Shown: positions 1 through 7,746 of the stretch, in pieces
Position numbering within the stretch: position 1 is the stretch's first letter
How the letters are laid out: the number at the start of each line of letters is the position of its first letter
Assembly: GCF_001299635.1 (NCBI RefSeq)
Contig: NZ_JRHN01000050.1
Span: 1 to 64,000, forward strand
Reading direction: 5' to 3'
Source: Clostridioides difficile
GTDB taxonomy: Bacteria > Bacillota > Clostridia > Peptostreptococcales > Peptostreptococcaceae
DNA: 64,000 bases
Notes under the pieces: generated by a model
Seen by the model: the letters and a program-made list of their open reading frames with translations, nothing else
What the model was told of the DNA's origin: nothing
Databases searched by the model: none
Position numbers and translations under genes: made by a program

Positions 1-184
1 ATATTTCATGTCTTAATATTTATAAAGACTTTATTTTTTTATTATAATTGCATTATACTTTTTTAAAAATTCCCCTTTTCCAACAAATGGCTACTTTAAA
101 AGCCAAATTTCCACGTATCAAATTAAATCTAACTACTAATGCAATAGCTTTTAGATTTTTAAATATTTTTGTTAAATTTAAAAC

Positions 185-329
185 AAAAAAAGGCTATGCA
201 ATATAAGATTATATTCATAGCCGGTTGCACCACTAACTCCATATACCTCTAGATGCCCAATAATAAGGTATACTTCTCAGTTTCTAAAATATTTTTGTTA
301 GAAAATTTTAATACATTTTAATAAATTTC
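185..329 (-). ncRNA. Structured RNA of unknown family with promoter and terminator
   Basis: A near-consensus promoter on the minus strand (-35 TTGACA at 359-364, 17-nt spacer, -10 TAGAAT at 336-341) predicts a transcript starting near 329. It would end at a strong intrinsic terminator: stem GGCTATG/CATAGCC (192-198 with 216-222), then seven U. In between is an 8-bp stem (GTATACCT/AGGTATAT) with a long loop. The loop's GCAUC can pair with GGUGC just 5' of the terminator, giving a pseudoknot. There is no credible ORF inside. It could be a trans-acting sRNA or a terminator-type riboswitch for a gene beyond the left edge. I do not recognise the family. Confidence 0.55.
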
Positions 330-335
330 CTTTTT

Positions 336-364
336 ATTCTAACATTGTAATATTATTTTGTCAA
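336..364 (-). promoter_or_regulatory. Sigma-A-type promoter for the 185-329 RNA
   Basis: TTGACA (359-364), exactly 17 nt, TAGAAT (336-341), read on the minus strand. It lies after the pstS terminator, so the RNA is probably transcribed independently of pstS. Confidence 0.65.
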
Positions 365-450
365 TATTCCAATATTCTTCAGAGATAATGTACTAAAATA
401 TCTATTATGTAATTAAAATGTTTATATTTATACCACCAATAATAGACAAT

Positions 451-494
451 ACCCTGCAAATAAGCAACATTTTTAGGTGCTTATCTTGCAGGGT
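451..494 (-). terminator. Terminator of pstS
   Basis: Long inverted repeat ACCCTGCAAATAAGCA (451-466) against 478-494, directly after the pstS stop codon. The U-run is weak, so termination may be incomplete. Confidence 0.6.
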
Positions 495-524
495 ACTATA
501 TCTATTTTATATTAAATATTCATC

Positions 525-1358
525 TTATTGATTAACTTTAATAAATCCTTTTTCTGAAACAAGAGCTTGTCCTTCATCACTTAATATATAATCTATTAAA
601 GCTTTGCCTTTTTCTGATAAGTTATCTTCTTTATTAACTAGTATAAATGGTCTTGATATTGGATATTTATTAGCTATTACATTGGCATCAGTTGCTTCAA
701 CATCATTTACTTTTAAACTATTCACTTTTTCATCAACATATCCAAATGATATATATCCTATAGCATTTTCATTTCCTTCAACTGTAGTTTTTATATTTCC
801 TGAACCATCACTTATTTGTGCATCTTTAGTTAATTCTTCTGACTTGAATCCTACAATTTCTTGGAATCCATCTCTAGTTCCTGAACCTTCTTCTCTTGAT
901 ACAATTACTATTGGTGCATCATTTCCTCCTACGTCTTTCCAGTTAGTTATCTTTCCTGTATAAATACCTTTAACATCATCCATTGTTAGATTTTTTACTG
1001 GGTTAGCAGTATTAGTTATTAATGCTATTCCATCTATTGCTATCTTAGTTTCCTTTAATCCAGCACTTTTTTCTTCATCTTTTAAATCTCTTGAACTCAT
1101 CCCTATCTCAGATGTTCCTTCCATAGCATTTTTTATACCTCCAGAAGAACCAATCTGTTGTACTTCTACACTAACACCTTCATTTTTTTCTTGAAACTTT
1201 TCTCCTATAGTTTCCATAAGAGGACCTATTGAAGTTGAACCTGAAACAGAAACCTTATTTGAGTCTCCTGAACCTCCTGAACCAGAGCCACATCCTACTG
1301 CTAAAACTCCAACTAACATTGTACTAGCTAAAAGAACTCCTATTTTCTTTTTAAACAT
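525..1358 (-). CDS. pstS: Phosphate ABC transporter substrate-binding lipoprotein
   Basis: A 277-aa extracellular lipoprotein that captures orthophosphate for the PstCAB importer. A signal peptide ends in a lipobox with Cys23 as lipidation site, followed by a Gly/Ser linker. The phosphate-binding motifs GSTSIGPL near residue 40 and SREEGSGTRDGF near 155 are intact. The ATG has a GGGGGT ribosome site eight bases upstream. The upstream region carries several TTAACA-like PhoP boxes and a TATTAT -10, so induction by phosphate starvation is expected. The transporter genes are not seen next to it; a terminator and a separate RNA follow, so pstCAB must lie beyond the left edge or elsewhere. Confidence 0.93.
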   Translation of the reverse strand: MFKKKIGVLLASTMLVGVLAVGCGSGSGGSGDSNKVSVSGSTSIGPLMETIGEKFQEKNEGVSVEVQQIGSSGGIKNAMEGTSEIGMSSRDLKDEEKSAGLKETKIAIDGIALITNTANPVKNLTMDDVKGIYTGKITNWKDVGGNDAPIVIVSREEGSGTRDGFQEIVGFKSEELTKDAQISDGSGNIKTTVEGNENAIGYISFGYVDEKVNSLKVNDVEATDANVIANKYPISRPFILVNKEDNLSEKGKALIDYILSDEGQALVSEKGFIKVNQ

Positions 1359-1414
1359 TTCACTTACCCCCGCTTATATTTTAATTTTTTTGTTTTCATA
1401 TTTTCTATATTTTA

Positions 1415-1488
1415 ATAATACATATTTTTTGTTAAGTGAATATTAGAGCGAGGTTAAGTAAGTGTAAATATTGTTAAATGCATGTAAA
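1415..1488 (-). promoter_or_regulatory. PhoP-box promoter of pstS
   Basis: On the minus strand: -10 TATTAT (1415-1420), TTAACA at 1430-1435, then TTAACC 1452-1457, TTTACA 1463-1468, TTAACA 1472-1477 and TTTACA 1483-1488. Most lie on an 11-bp phase, as expected for tandem PhoP half-sites (TT[ATC]ACA in Bacillus). There is no good -35, which suits an activator-dependent promoter. Confidence 0.6.
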
Positions 1489-1560
1489 AATTTAATTTCA
1501 TAGGGTATATTCTAAATTAGTTTAATTTTTTTAAGTTATCTTTGATTGATTTATTATATT

Positions 1561-3345
1561 CTATAACTCTTTTTCTAGTTTATTAACTAAACTATCAAAT
1601 ACATTCAAGGCTTCCTCTATAGACTCTTTTTTTGTCATGTCTACACCAGCAGATTTTAATTGTTCTAAAGGATACTCTGACCCTCCACTTTTTAAAAAGT
1701 TTATATATCTATCTACAGCAGTACTACCTTCTGAAAGTATCTGTTGGCTTAAAGCACTTGCAGCCGAAAATCCTGTAGCATACTTATATACATAGAAGTT
1801 TGAATAAAAATGAGGGATTCTAGCCCACTCTATTCCTATTTGTTTATCTACTATTGCAGATTTTCCATAATACTTTTCATTTAATTTATAGTATATGTCA
1901 GTAAATTCATCAGCAGTAAGTGGCTCTCCACTCTCTACCCTTCCATGTACAATTTTCTCAAATTCAGCAAACATAGTTTGTCTATGAACTGTAGTCCTAA
2001 ATTGTTCTAAATAATAATTTAATAGATATATAGTTTCATCTTTAGACTTAGAATTTTCTAATAAATAATTTATAAGAAGTAATTCATTTAAAGTAGATGC
2101 AACTTCTGCAACGAATATTTTATAGTCCGAATATAAAAATGGCTGACTTGTTCTTGAATAATGACTATGAACAGAATGCCCTAACTCATGAATTAAAGTA
2201 AATAGAGAATTAAGGTCATTTTTATAACTCATTAATATATAAGGATGCGAATCATAACTTCCCCAAGAATAAGCTCCTCCTTTTTTACCTTCATTATCAT
2301 ATACATCAATCCAACCTTCTTCAAATGCACTTTTTATAACTTTCAAGTACTCTTCTCCCAAAGGCTTAAGTGCCTCTAATATGATATCTTGTGCTTTATC
2401 ATATGGTATATCCATGTCAAACTTATCTGTCAAAGGAACATATAAATCATACATGTGTATTTCATTTAGACCTAAAAATTTCTTTTTAAGTTCAACATAT
2501 TTATTCAAAGTAGGGAGACTTTCATCTATAGATGATATAAGATTATTGTAGACATCCAAACTTACATCATCTGAAAATAAAGAAGCTTCTATTGCCGAAT
2601 TATATTTTCTAGTTTTTGCATAAAATATTTCTGACTTTACACCACCATAAAGTGTTGATGCAAATGTATTTTTATATTTTCCATAAGTTGAAAATACGCC
2701 TTCAAAAGCGTCTTTTCTAACTCTACCATTTTTACTTTTTATAAATAAAGAGTAATTAGAATGAGAAAGCTTAACTTTATTACCTTCTTCATCTTCAATC
2801 TCAGGAAATTCCATATCTGCATATGTTAACATGTCATATACATTTTCTGGAACCGTCGATAATTCTGATGTAGCTGCAAGTATTTCTTCTTCTTTCTCAC
2901 TCAAAGTGTGAGGTTTATCTCTTAATATATCCTTGATATACTTTGTATAAAAAGATAACCTCTCATCCTTTAAATATTCATTCAATTTATTCTCTTCTAT
3001 AGCCAGTATTTCTGGAACTATATAAGAAGTAGCTACACCCAAATCAGTCGATAACATCTCTGTCTTAGTAGCTCTACCTTGATTGTCATTAATTCTAGTG
3101 TCTTCATGTTGTTTCATATGAGTATATACATATAGATTTTGAACAATTCTAGATGCATTTTCAGAAATATTTAATACTTTATATAAATTCTCTTTACTCT
3201 CAGAAACTTTCCCTTTATATTCTTTTACTTCTTGAATAAGACTTTTTACTTTGCTTATATCTTTTTCGATGTCTTCTTTACTAGAATACATCTTATCTAT
3301 CTTCCACTTATACTTTTCTTCTATTTTACTTCTATCAGTTTCCAT
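1561..3345 (-). CDS. pepF: Oligoendopeptidase F (M3B zinc metallopeptidase)
   Basis: A 594-aa cytoplasmic zinc peptidase that degrades oligopeptides. The catalytic HELGHSVHSHY motif (HExxH) lies around residue 385 and the C-terminal half shows the usual M3 helical core. Length matches the PepF family. The ORF extends to a GTG that overlaps the ribosome site AGAGGTG; the ATG nine bases further in, seven bases from that site, is the better start and is used here. It is monocistronic between pstS and the MgtC-like gene. Confidence 0.93.
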   Translation of the reverse strand: METDRSKIEEKYKWKIDKMYSSKEDIEKDISKVKSLIQEVKEYKGKVSESKENLYKVLNISENASRIVQNLYVYTHMKQHEDTRINDNQGRATKTEMLSTDLGVATSYIVPEILAIEENKLNEYLKDERLSFYTKYIKDILRDKPHTLSEKEEEILAATSELSTVPENVYDMLTYADMEFPEIEDEEGNKVKLSHSNYSLFIKSKNGRVRKDAFEGVFSTYGKYKNTFASTLYGGVKSEIFYAKTRKYNSAIEASLFSDDVSLDVYNNLISSIDESLPTLNKYVELKKKFLGLNEIHMYDLYVPLTDKFDMDIPYDKAQDIILEALKPLGEEYLKVIKSAFEEGWIDVYDNEGKKGGAYSWGSYDSHPYILMSYKNDLNSLFTLIHELGHSVHSHYSRTSQPFLYSDYKIFVAEVASTLNELLLINYLLENSKSKDETIYLLNYYLEQFRTTVHRQTMFAEFEKIVHGRVESGEPLTADEFTDIYYKLNEKYYGKSAIVDKQIGIEWARIPHFYSNFYVYKYATGFSAASALSQQILSEGSTAVDRYINFLKSGGSEYPLEQLKSAGVDMTKKESIEEALNVFDSLVNKLEKEL

Positions 3346-3410
3346 ATAATACACCTCTACTTTGATTTGATTTATATTTTATTCTCTTTACAAAATATAT
3401 TGTATATATT

Positions 3411-4076
3411 TTAGTCCAAATAATCTACATTTATTACTCCTTCTATCATATTTATTTCTTTCATAACATCATGTAAGTGTATTCTCTTGCCATAAGATAC
3501 AAAAAAATTAACCTTCCAGTATTCTTCATTACGACATTCTATTTCCATGTTTCTTACAATAAGTTGACTTTTTTCAAATTTATCATATAAAAAAGGTATC
3601 GAATCCAAATTACTTAGTTTTAATATCAAAACATTTTTTTCTTGACTGAATAGAAAAGTATTTATTATCCTAAGTACAAATAATGCTATCATTACAAATA
3701 GCCCACCTAAAATTGATAATTCATAATAACCATAACCTACTGCTATTCCGATACATGCAGTTGCCCACATCCCAGCAGCTGTAGTAAGCCCCTTTACTCC
3801 ACCTTTATTTTTTAAAATTGCTCCTGCTCCTAAAAAACCAATTCCAGATAATACCTGAGCAGGCATTCTTGCTGGGTCGGCATTTGTATATAAATTATAA
3901 TCAGAAAACAACTGAATTGAAGTTATTGAAACAATACAAGAACCTATTGCTATTAATATATGTGTCCTAAATCCTGCAAATTGCCTTATTTTTTCTCTCT
4001 CTAAACCTATTATGCCTCCAATTATTAAGGCTAAAAATAATCTTATTGCTATTTCCTTACTTCCTATATCAACCAT
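3411..4076 (-). CDS. MgtC/SapB family membrane protein
   Basis: 221 aa. The N-terminal two-thirds has about four to five membrane segments with family motifs (GGIIGLERE near residue 20, and SGIGFLGAGAIL and GLTTAAGMWATACIG further in). The last ~75 residues form a soluble ACT-like tail. MgtC proteins help survival under low magnesium and modulate ATP synthase in Salmonella; the job in clostridia is not established. The start is the ATG after AGGAGGGG (nine-base spacing); the longer ORF start has no ribosome site. Confidence 0.85.
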   Translation of the reverse strand: MVDIGSKEIAIRLFLALIIGGIIGLEREKIRQFAGFRTHILIAIGSCIVSITSIQLFSDYNLYTNADPARMPAQVLSGIGFLGAGAILKNKGGVKGLTTAAGMWATACIGIAVGYGYYELSILGGLFVMIALFVLRIINTFLFSQEKNVLILKLSNLDSIPFLYDKFEKSQLIVRNMEIECRNEEYWKVNFFVSYGKRIHLHDVMKEINMIEGVINVDYLD

Positions 4077-4211
4077 AATATAAACCCCTCCTGACTTAAT
4101 CATAATTATGTCCTACAGATAATTTACACACCAGAAATACTATTTTATATCTTAATATTATTATTAATATATGTAAAATATGGCTATCTGTTAATTTTTG
4201 ATACAAAAAAA

Positions 4212-4225
4212 CCCACAACTGTGGG
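4212..4225 (-). terminator. Terminator of the Spo0E-like gene
   Basis: CCCACAGTTGTGGG followed on the minus strand by seven U. It starts one base after the TAG stop codon. Confidence 0.85.
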
Positions 4226-4387
4226 CTATTTGCTTAAGTACATGTATTTATTTATTAATATATCTATTTTCTTACTTGATTCTACTAACTCTTCTTGAAA
4301 TATTTCTGGATATTCTATGTATGTATTTATCTCTTCTCTAACTGCTTCAATCTCATTTTTTAACGCTTCTAATTCATTGTTCGCCAT
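4226..4387 (-). CDS. Spo0E-like aspartyl-phosphate phosphatase
   Basis: A 53-aa helical-hairpin protein. The C-terminal helix contains SSKKIDILINKY, matching the Spo0E-family signature SxxxDxLI. In Bacillus these peptides dephosphorylate Spo0A~P and delay sporulation; C. difficile has several homologues. The ORF reaches upstream into a hydrophobic run without ribosome site, so the ATG preceded by GTGGTGATT (residue 19 of the long ORF) is taken as start. Monocistronic with its own terminator. Confidence 0.75.
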   Translation of the reverse strand: MANNELEALKNEIEAVREEINTYIEYPEIFQEELVESSKKIDILINKYMYLSK

Positions 4388-4464
4388 AATAATCACCACT
4401 ATTACAAATTTGTATATTTTTATATACATTTTATCAAACAATATTATATTTTGTCAATATTATG

Positions 4465-4974
4465 TCAATAAAACTTACTATAAAAATGCTCCAGCTTGGG
4501 TACTGTATACCTAGACACTAAGCCTACAAACATACCCGTTACTAATGATGCCATTAACATAAATGGTAAGTATCCTATAGCAAGTATATTTTCTATGATT
4601 AAACTTGCAACTATTAATTGACCTATATTATGTCCTATTGCACCTATGATACTTATCCCTATCAATGATAAACCTTTTATTTTACTTGCTAAATACATAA
4701 ATAAAAGACTTAGATAAGCTCCTCCTATACTAAATAGAAGATAGGACAAAGGACCTGCGAATATTGATGACAAAATTACCCTGATAGTAACAATTATAAC
4801 AGTATCTTTGACACCTAACAACATTAATGAAATTAAAGTTATAATATTGCTCAAACCCAATTTTGCCCCTGGAAATATAACTATAAGAGGATTTGGTATA
4901 TATGTCTCTAATACATATAAAGCTAAACTATACCCTATCATAAGACCTAAAAATGTCATTTTTCTAGTTTTCAT
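4465..4974 (-). CDS. Gx transporter family membrane protein (heptaprenyl-PP synthase component I-like)
   Basis: 169 aa, almost wholly hydrophobic, about five membrane segments, with the family stretches PNPLVIFPGAKLGLSN-like near residue 28 and GAIGHNIGQL near 110. These are annotated either as heptaprenyl diphosphate synthase component I or as ECF S-component-like 'Gx' transporters. The membrane topology fits an S component better than an enzyme subunit, but no substrate can be inferred here. GGAGG lies ten bases before the ATG. Confidence 0.75.
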   Translation of the reverse strand: MKTRKMTFLGLMIGYSLALYVLETYIPNPLIVIFPGAKLGLSNIITLISLMLLGVKDTVIIVTIRVILSSIFAGPLSYLLFSIGGAYLSLLFMYLASKIKGLSLIGISIIGAIGHNIGQLIVASLIIENILAIGYLPFMLMASLVTGMFVGLVSRYTVPKLEHFYSKFY

Positions 4975-5115
4975 TAAGTTAATTCCTCCAAATTTTATCT
5001 ATCATCTTACATTATAATACAAAAGATATAAAAACACCTAATTTAGATTAAAATATTTTTCAATTTATTTAGAATAAATATTAGGGGTTTCAAGGTTCAA
5101 TTGCCTCTATAATTC

Positions 5116-5169
5116 TTGACTTTTTGTATCATACTTGTTACAATTTTAATGATAATGAATTTCATTAGG
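5116..5169 (+). promoter_or_regulatory. feoAB promoter with Fur box
   Basis: -35 TTGACT (5116-5121), 17-nt spacer, -10 TACAAT (5139-5144), then GATAATGAATTTCATTAGG (5151-5169). The last is a near-palindrome close to the 19-bp Fur consensus. It sits over the transcription start and runs into the feoA ribosome site, so Fe-Fur should block initiation. Confidence 0.8.
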
Positions 5170-5180
5170 AGGTGCTAATA

Positions 5181-5399
5181 ATGACTGTTTACGATTTAAA
5201 AATAGGAGAAAAAGGACTTATTAATAGTATAGATGGAGATATTAAATTATCTAAAAGATTACTTGCACTTGGATGTATAAATAGTACTGAAATAGAAGTT
5301 AAAAAGGTTGCTCCATTTGGAGACCCAATTATAATCAGATTTAGAGGTTTTGACCTTGCTATTAGAAAATCTGATGCTAAAAATATTTCTTTACAATAA
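5181..5399 (+). CDS. feoA: Ferrous iron transport protein A
   Basis: A 72-aa SH3-like cytoplasmic protein needed for FeoB function. Family pattern visible: LKIGEKGLI, then a metal/nucleotide-modulating barrel ending IRKSDAKNI. The ATG lies eight bases after AGGAGG; the longer ORF starts at a GTG inside that site and is rejected. It is followed after 17 bases by feoB and lies under a Fur-boxed promoter, so the pair is an iron-repressed operon. Confidence 0.93.
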   Translation: MTVYDLKIGEKGLINSIDGDIKLSKRLLALGCINSTEIEVKKVAPFGDPIIIRFRGFDLAIRKSDAKNISLQ

Positions 5400-5416
5400 T
5401 AGAGGAGGAGCTACCT

Positions 5417-7360
5417 GTGATTAATGTAGCATTATTAGGAAACCCAAACGTTGGTAAAACTACTGTTTTCAACCTACTTACAGGTTCAAATCAATATGTA
5501 GGTAACTGGCCTGGTGTTACTATAGAAAAAAAAGAAGGATTTATTGGGAAAGAAATAAAGGTTGTAGATTTACCAGGTATATATGCAATGGATACTTTCT
5601 CAAATGAAGAAAAGGTTTCTAAATCATATTTAGAAAATGAGGATGTTGATGTAATAGTGAATGTAGTTGATGCATCTAACTTATCGAGAAATCTCTACTT
5701 AACGACTCAACTTATGCAATTTAACAAACCTATAGTCATACTTCTTAATATGTTAGATATAGCAGAATCTAAAGGTATTAATATAGATGCTAAAAAATTA
5801 GGTGAAGAACTTGGAGTAATTGTTGTTCCAATTATTGCAAAGAAGAAAAATGGTGTTGAAAAAATAGAAGAAGAAATTAAAGAAGCTACTCAAAAATCTT
5901 TTATATATCAAACAAACTTTGGAAGTGAAACGGAAACATACAAAAAATTAGAATCCATTTTATCAAGATGTACAAAAACTACATATACAGAAAAAAAATC
6001 TATCAGTGATAAAATAGACAATATAGTTTTAAATCCTATATTAGCCTATCCGATATTTATTGGTGTATTGTTCCTCTTATTTAAATTTACCTTTGATTGG
6101 GTTGGAGGACCATTACAAGAGGGCTTTGCTGGTCTTATAGAAACTTATATCTCTACACCTGCTAGTGATATGTTATCTAACTCTAGCCCTTGGTTTAAAT
6201 CACTTATAGTTGATGGTATAATTGGAGGTGTTGGTGGGACTTTACCATTCTTCCCTTTAATATTCACATTATTTTTTGGTATATCATTGTTTGAAGATAG
6301 TGGATATATGTCAAGAACAGCATTTTTAATGGATAAAGTTATGAGAAAAGTTGGCCTATCTGGTAAAGCTTTTATACCTATTGTTATGGGTATGGGATGT
6401 TCTTCTCCAGCTATAATGGCAACTAGAACATTGGAAAGTGAAAAAGATAGAAGAGTCACAGCTCTTATTGCACCACTTATGACTTGTGGAGCAAAACTGC
6501 CTATATATGCACTATTTGTAGCTATATTCTTCCCACATAATGCTGCCTTAGTAACTACATCACTATACTTAGTTGGTATAGTTATGGCAATAGTAATTGC
6601 ACTATTCTTAAATAAAACAGCATTTAAAACAGAGTCTGAACCATTTATATTAGAATTGCCAGAATATAGAATACCTACTATAGATGCACTTATTAAAAAT
6701 ACATGGAATAAATCAAAAGGTTTCTTAATAAGAGTTGTTACTGTTATGTTTGCAATGTCAGTTGTAATTTGGGGACTTTCTTCATTTAATGTTTTTGGAT
6801 ATACAGAAGATATAAATGTAAGCTTTTTAGCTACCTTAGGTCATATTATAGCCCCTATATTCAAGCCTCTTGGTTTTGATGATTGGAGAACTTCAGTTGC
6901 TATTTTAAGTGGCCTTGGCGCAAAAGAAATCGTGGTAAACTCTTTAAACATACTATATGGTAATCTAACTGTTGTATTGCCAACAATATTTAATGGAGTT
7001 ACTGCATATACTTTCTTGATATTTACTGCTTTATATACTCCATGTATAGCTGCACTTGCAACTATGAAAAAAGAATACGGCAATAAAATGATGTTTGCAT
7101 CATTTGCATATCAGTTTATATTAGCATGGGTAATGGCATTTATAGTTAAAAGTATTGGTGGAGTATTATTTATGGGTAATTCAATAATGGAAGCTTTGAT
7201 AGGTGGAATAATTATAGTTCTTGCATTTGTGATTTTATTTAATAAATTCAAGTCTACAAAGAATGGAGATGGCTGTAGTGGATGCTCTGGTTGTTCTGGA
7301 TGTCCAAGTTCTAATTCTTGCTCAGATGAGAAAGATAATAAAAAAAGCAGTACACACTAA
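5417..7360 (+). CDS. feoB: Ferrous iron transporter FeoB
   Basis: 647-aa GTP-dependent Fe(II) importer. The N-terminal G domain shows GNPNVGKTT (G1, residues 8-16), DLPG (G3), and LNMLD in place of the usual NKxD G4 motif. About ten membrane segments follow with two Gate motifs, including MGMGCSSPA. The C-terminus has a Cys-rich tail (GCSGCSGCSGCP) typical of many FeoB proteins and possibly metal-binding. The start is GTG with GAGGAG eight bases before. Ends at an intrinsic terminator. C. difficile has more than one FeoB; this copy is the one paired with a single feoA. Confidence 0.95.
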   Translation: MINVALLGNPNVGKTTVFNLLTGSNQYVGNWPGVTIEKKEGFIGKEIKVVDLPGIYAMDTFSNEEKVSKSYLENEDVDVIVNVVDASNLSRNLYLTTQLMQFNKPIVILLNMLDIAESKGINIDAKKLGEELGVIVVPIIAKKKNGVEKIEEEIKEATQKSFIYQTNFGSETETYKKLESILSRCTKTTYTEKKSISDKIDNIVLNPILAYPIFIGVLFLLFKFTFDWVGGPLQEGFAGLIETYISTPASDMLSNSSPWFKSLIVDGIIGGVGGTLPFFPLIFTLFFGISLFEDSGYMSRTAFLMDKVMRKVGLSGKAFIPIVMGMGCSSPAIMATRTLESEKDRRVTALIAPLMTCGAKLPIYALFVAIFFPHNAALVTTSLYLVGIVMAIVIALFLNKTAFKTESEPFILELPEYRIPTIDALIKNTWNKSKGFLIRVVTVMFAMSVVIWGLSSFNVFGYTEDINVSFLATLGHIIAPIFKPLGFDDWRTSVAILSGLGAKEIVVNSLNILYGNLTVVLPTIFNGVTAYTFLIFTALYTPCIAALATMKKEYGNKMMFASFAYQFILAWVMAFIVKSIGGVLFMGNSIMEALIGGIIIVLAFVILFNKFKSTKNGDGCSGCSGCSGCPSSNSCSDEKDNKKSSTH

Positions 7361-7445
7361 TATATGAATATTTTAATTTAAAAATAAATTTAAAGGATTG
7401 TCTTTTAAAGATAGTTTCTAAAAAAATTTTATTATAACAAAAAAA

Positions 7446-7497
7446 GAAGCCATCACACAAACAATTTTAAATTGCTCTGTGATAGCTTCTTTTTTTA
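7446..7497 (+). terminator. Terminator of feoAB
   Basis: GAAGCCATCACA (7446-7457) pairs with TGTGATAGCTTC (7478-7489, one bulge), followed by seven or more U. Confidence 0.85.
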
Positions 7498-7746
7498 TAA
7501 GTATAAAGAGATATTAAAAAAAGTATTATAGGGACTTATTTTTAATTATTGTCAATCTATTTTAATCTATTGCTTATAAATTTGTTCATGTTATTTTCTA
7601 TCAACTAATATCTTATCTAATTTCCCTTTTGTAGTCGATTGTCTAGTAAACAAAATAACTAGCACTATTTTTCTAATTTTATTGTCAAATATAATATATT
7701 TTCTTTTCATTAACTAAGAATACCAGAATCACTAAATTTTAGTAGT
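7498..7746. other. AT-rich intergenic stretch
   Basis: Between the feoAB terminator and the 3' end of the c-di-GMP gene. No ORF, promoter or clear hairpin is visible; a terminator for the incoming minus-strand gene was looked for and not found. Confidence 0.5.

Noticed and set aside
185-329. c-di-GMP riboswitch near pstS
   Set aside because: The GGGCAAACC and GACGCAAAGCC core motifs of class I, and the class II motifs, are absent on both strands.
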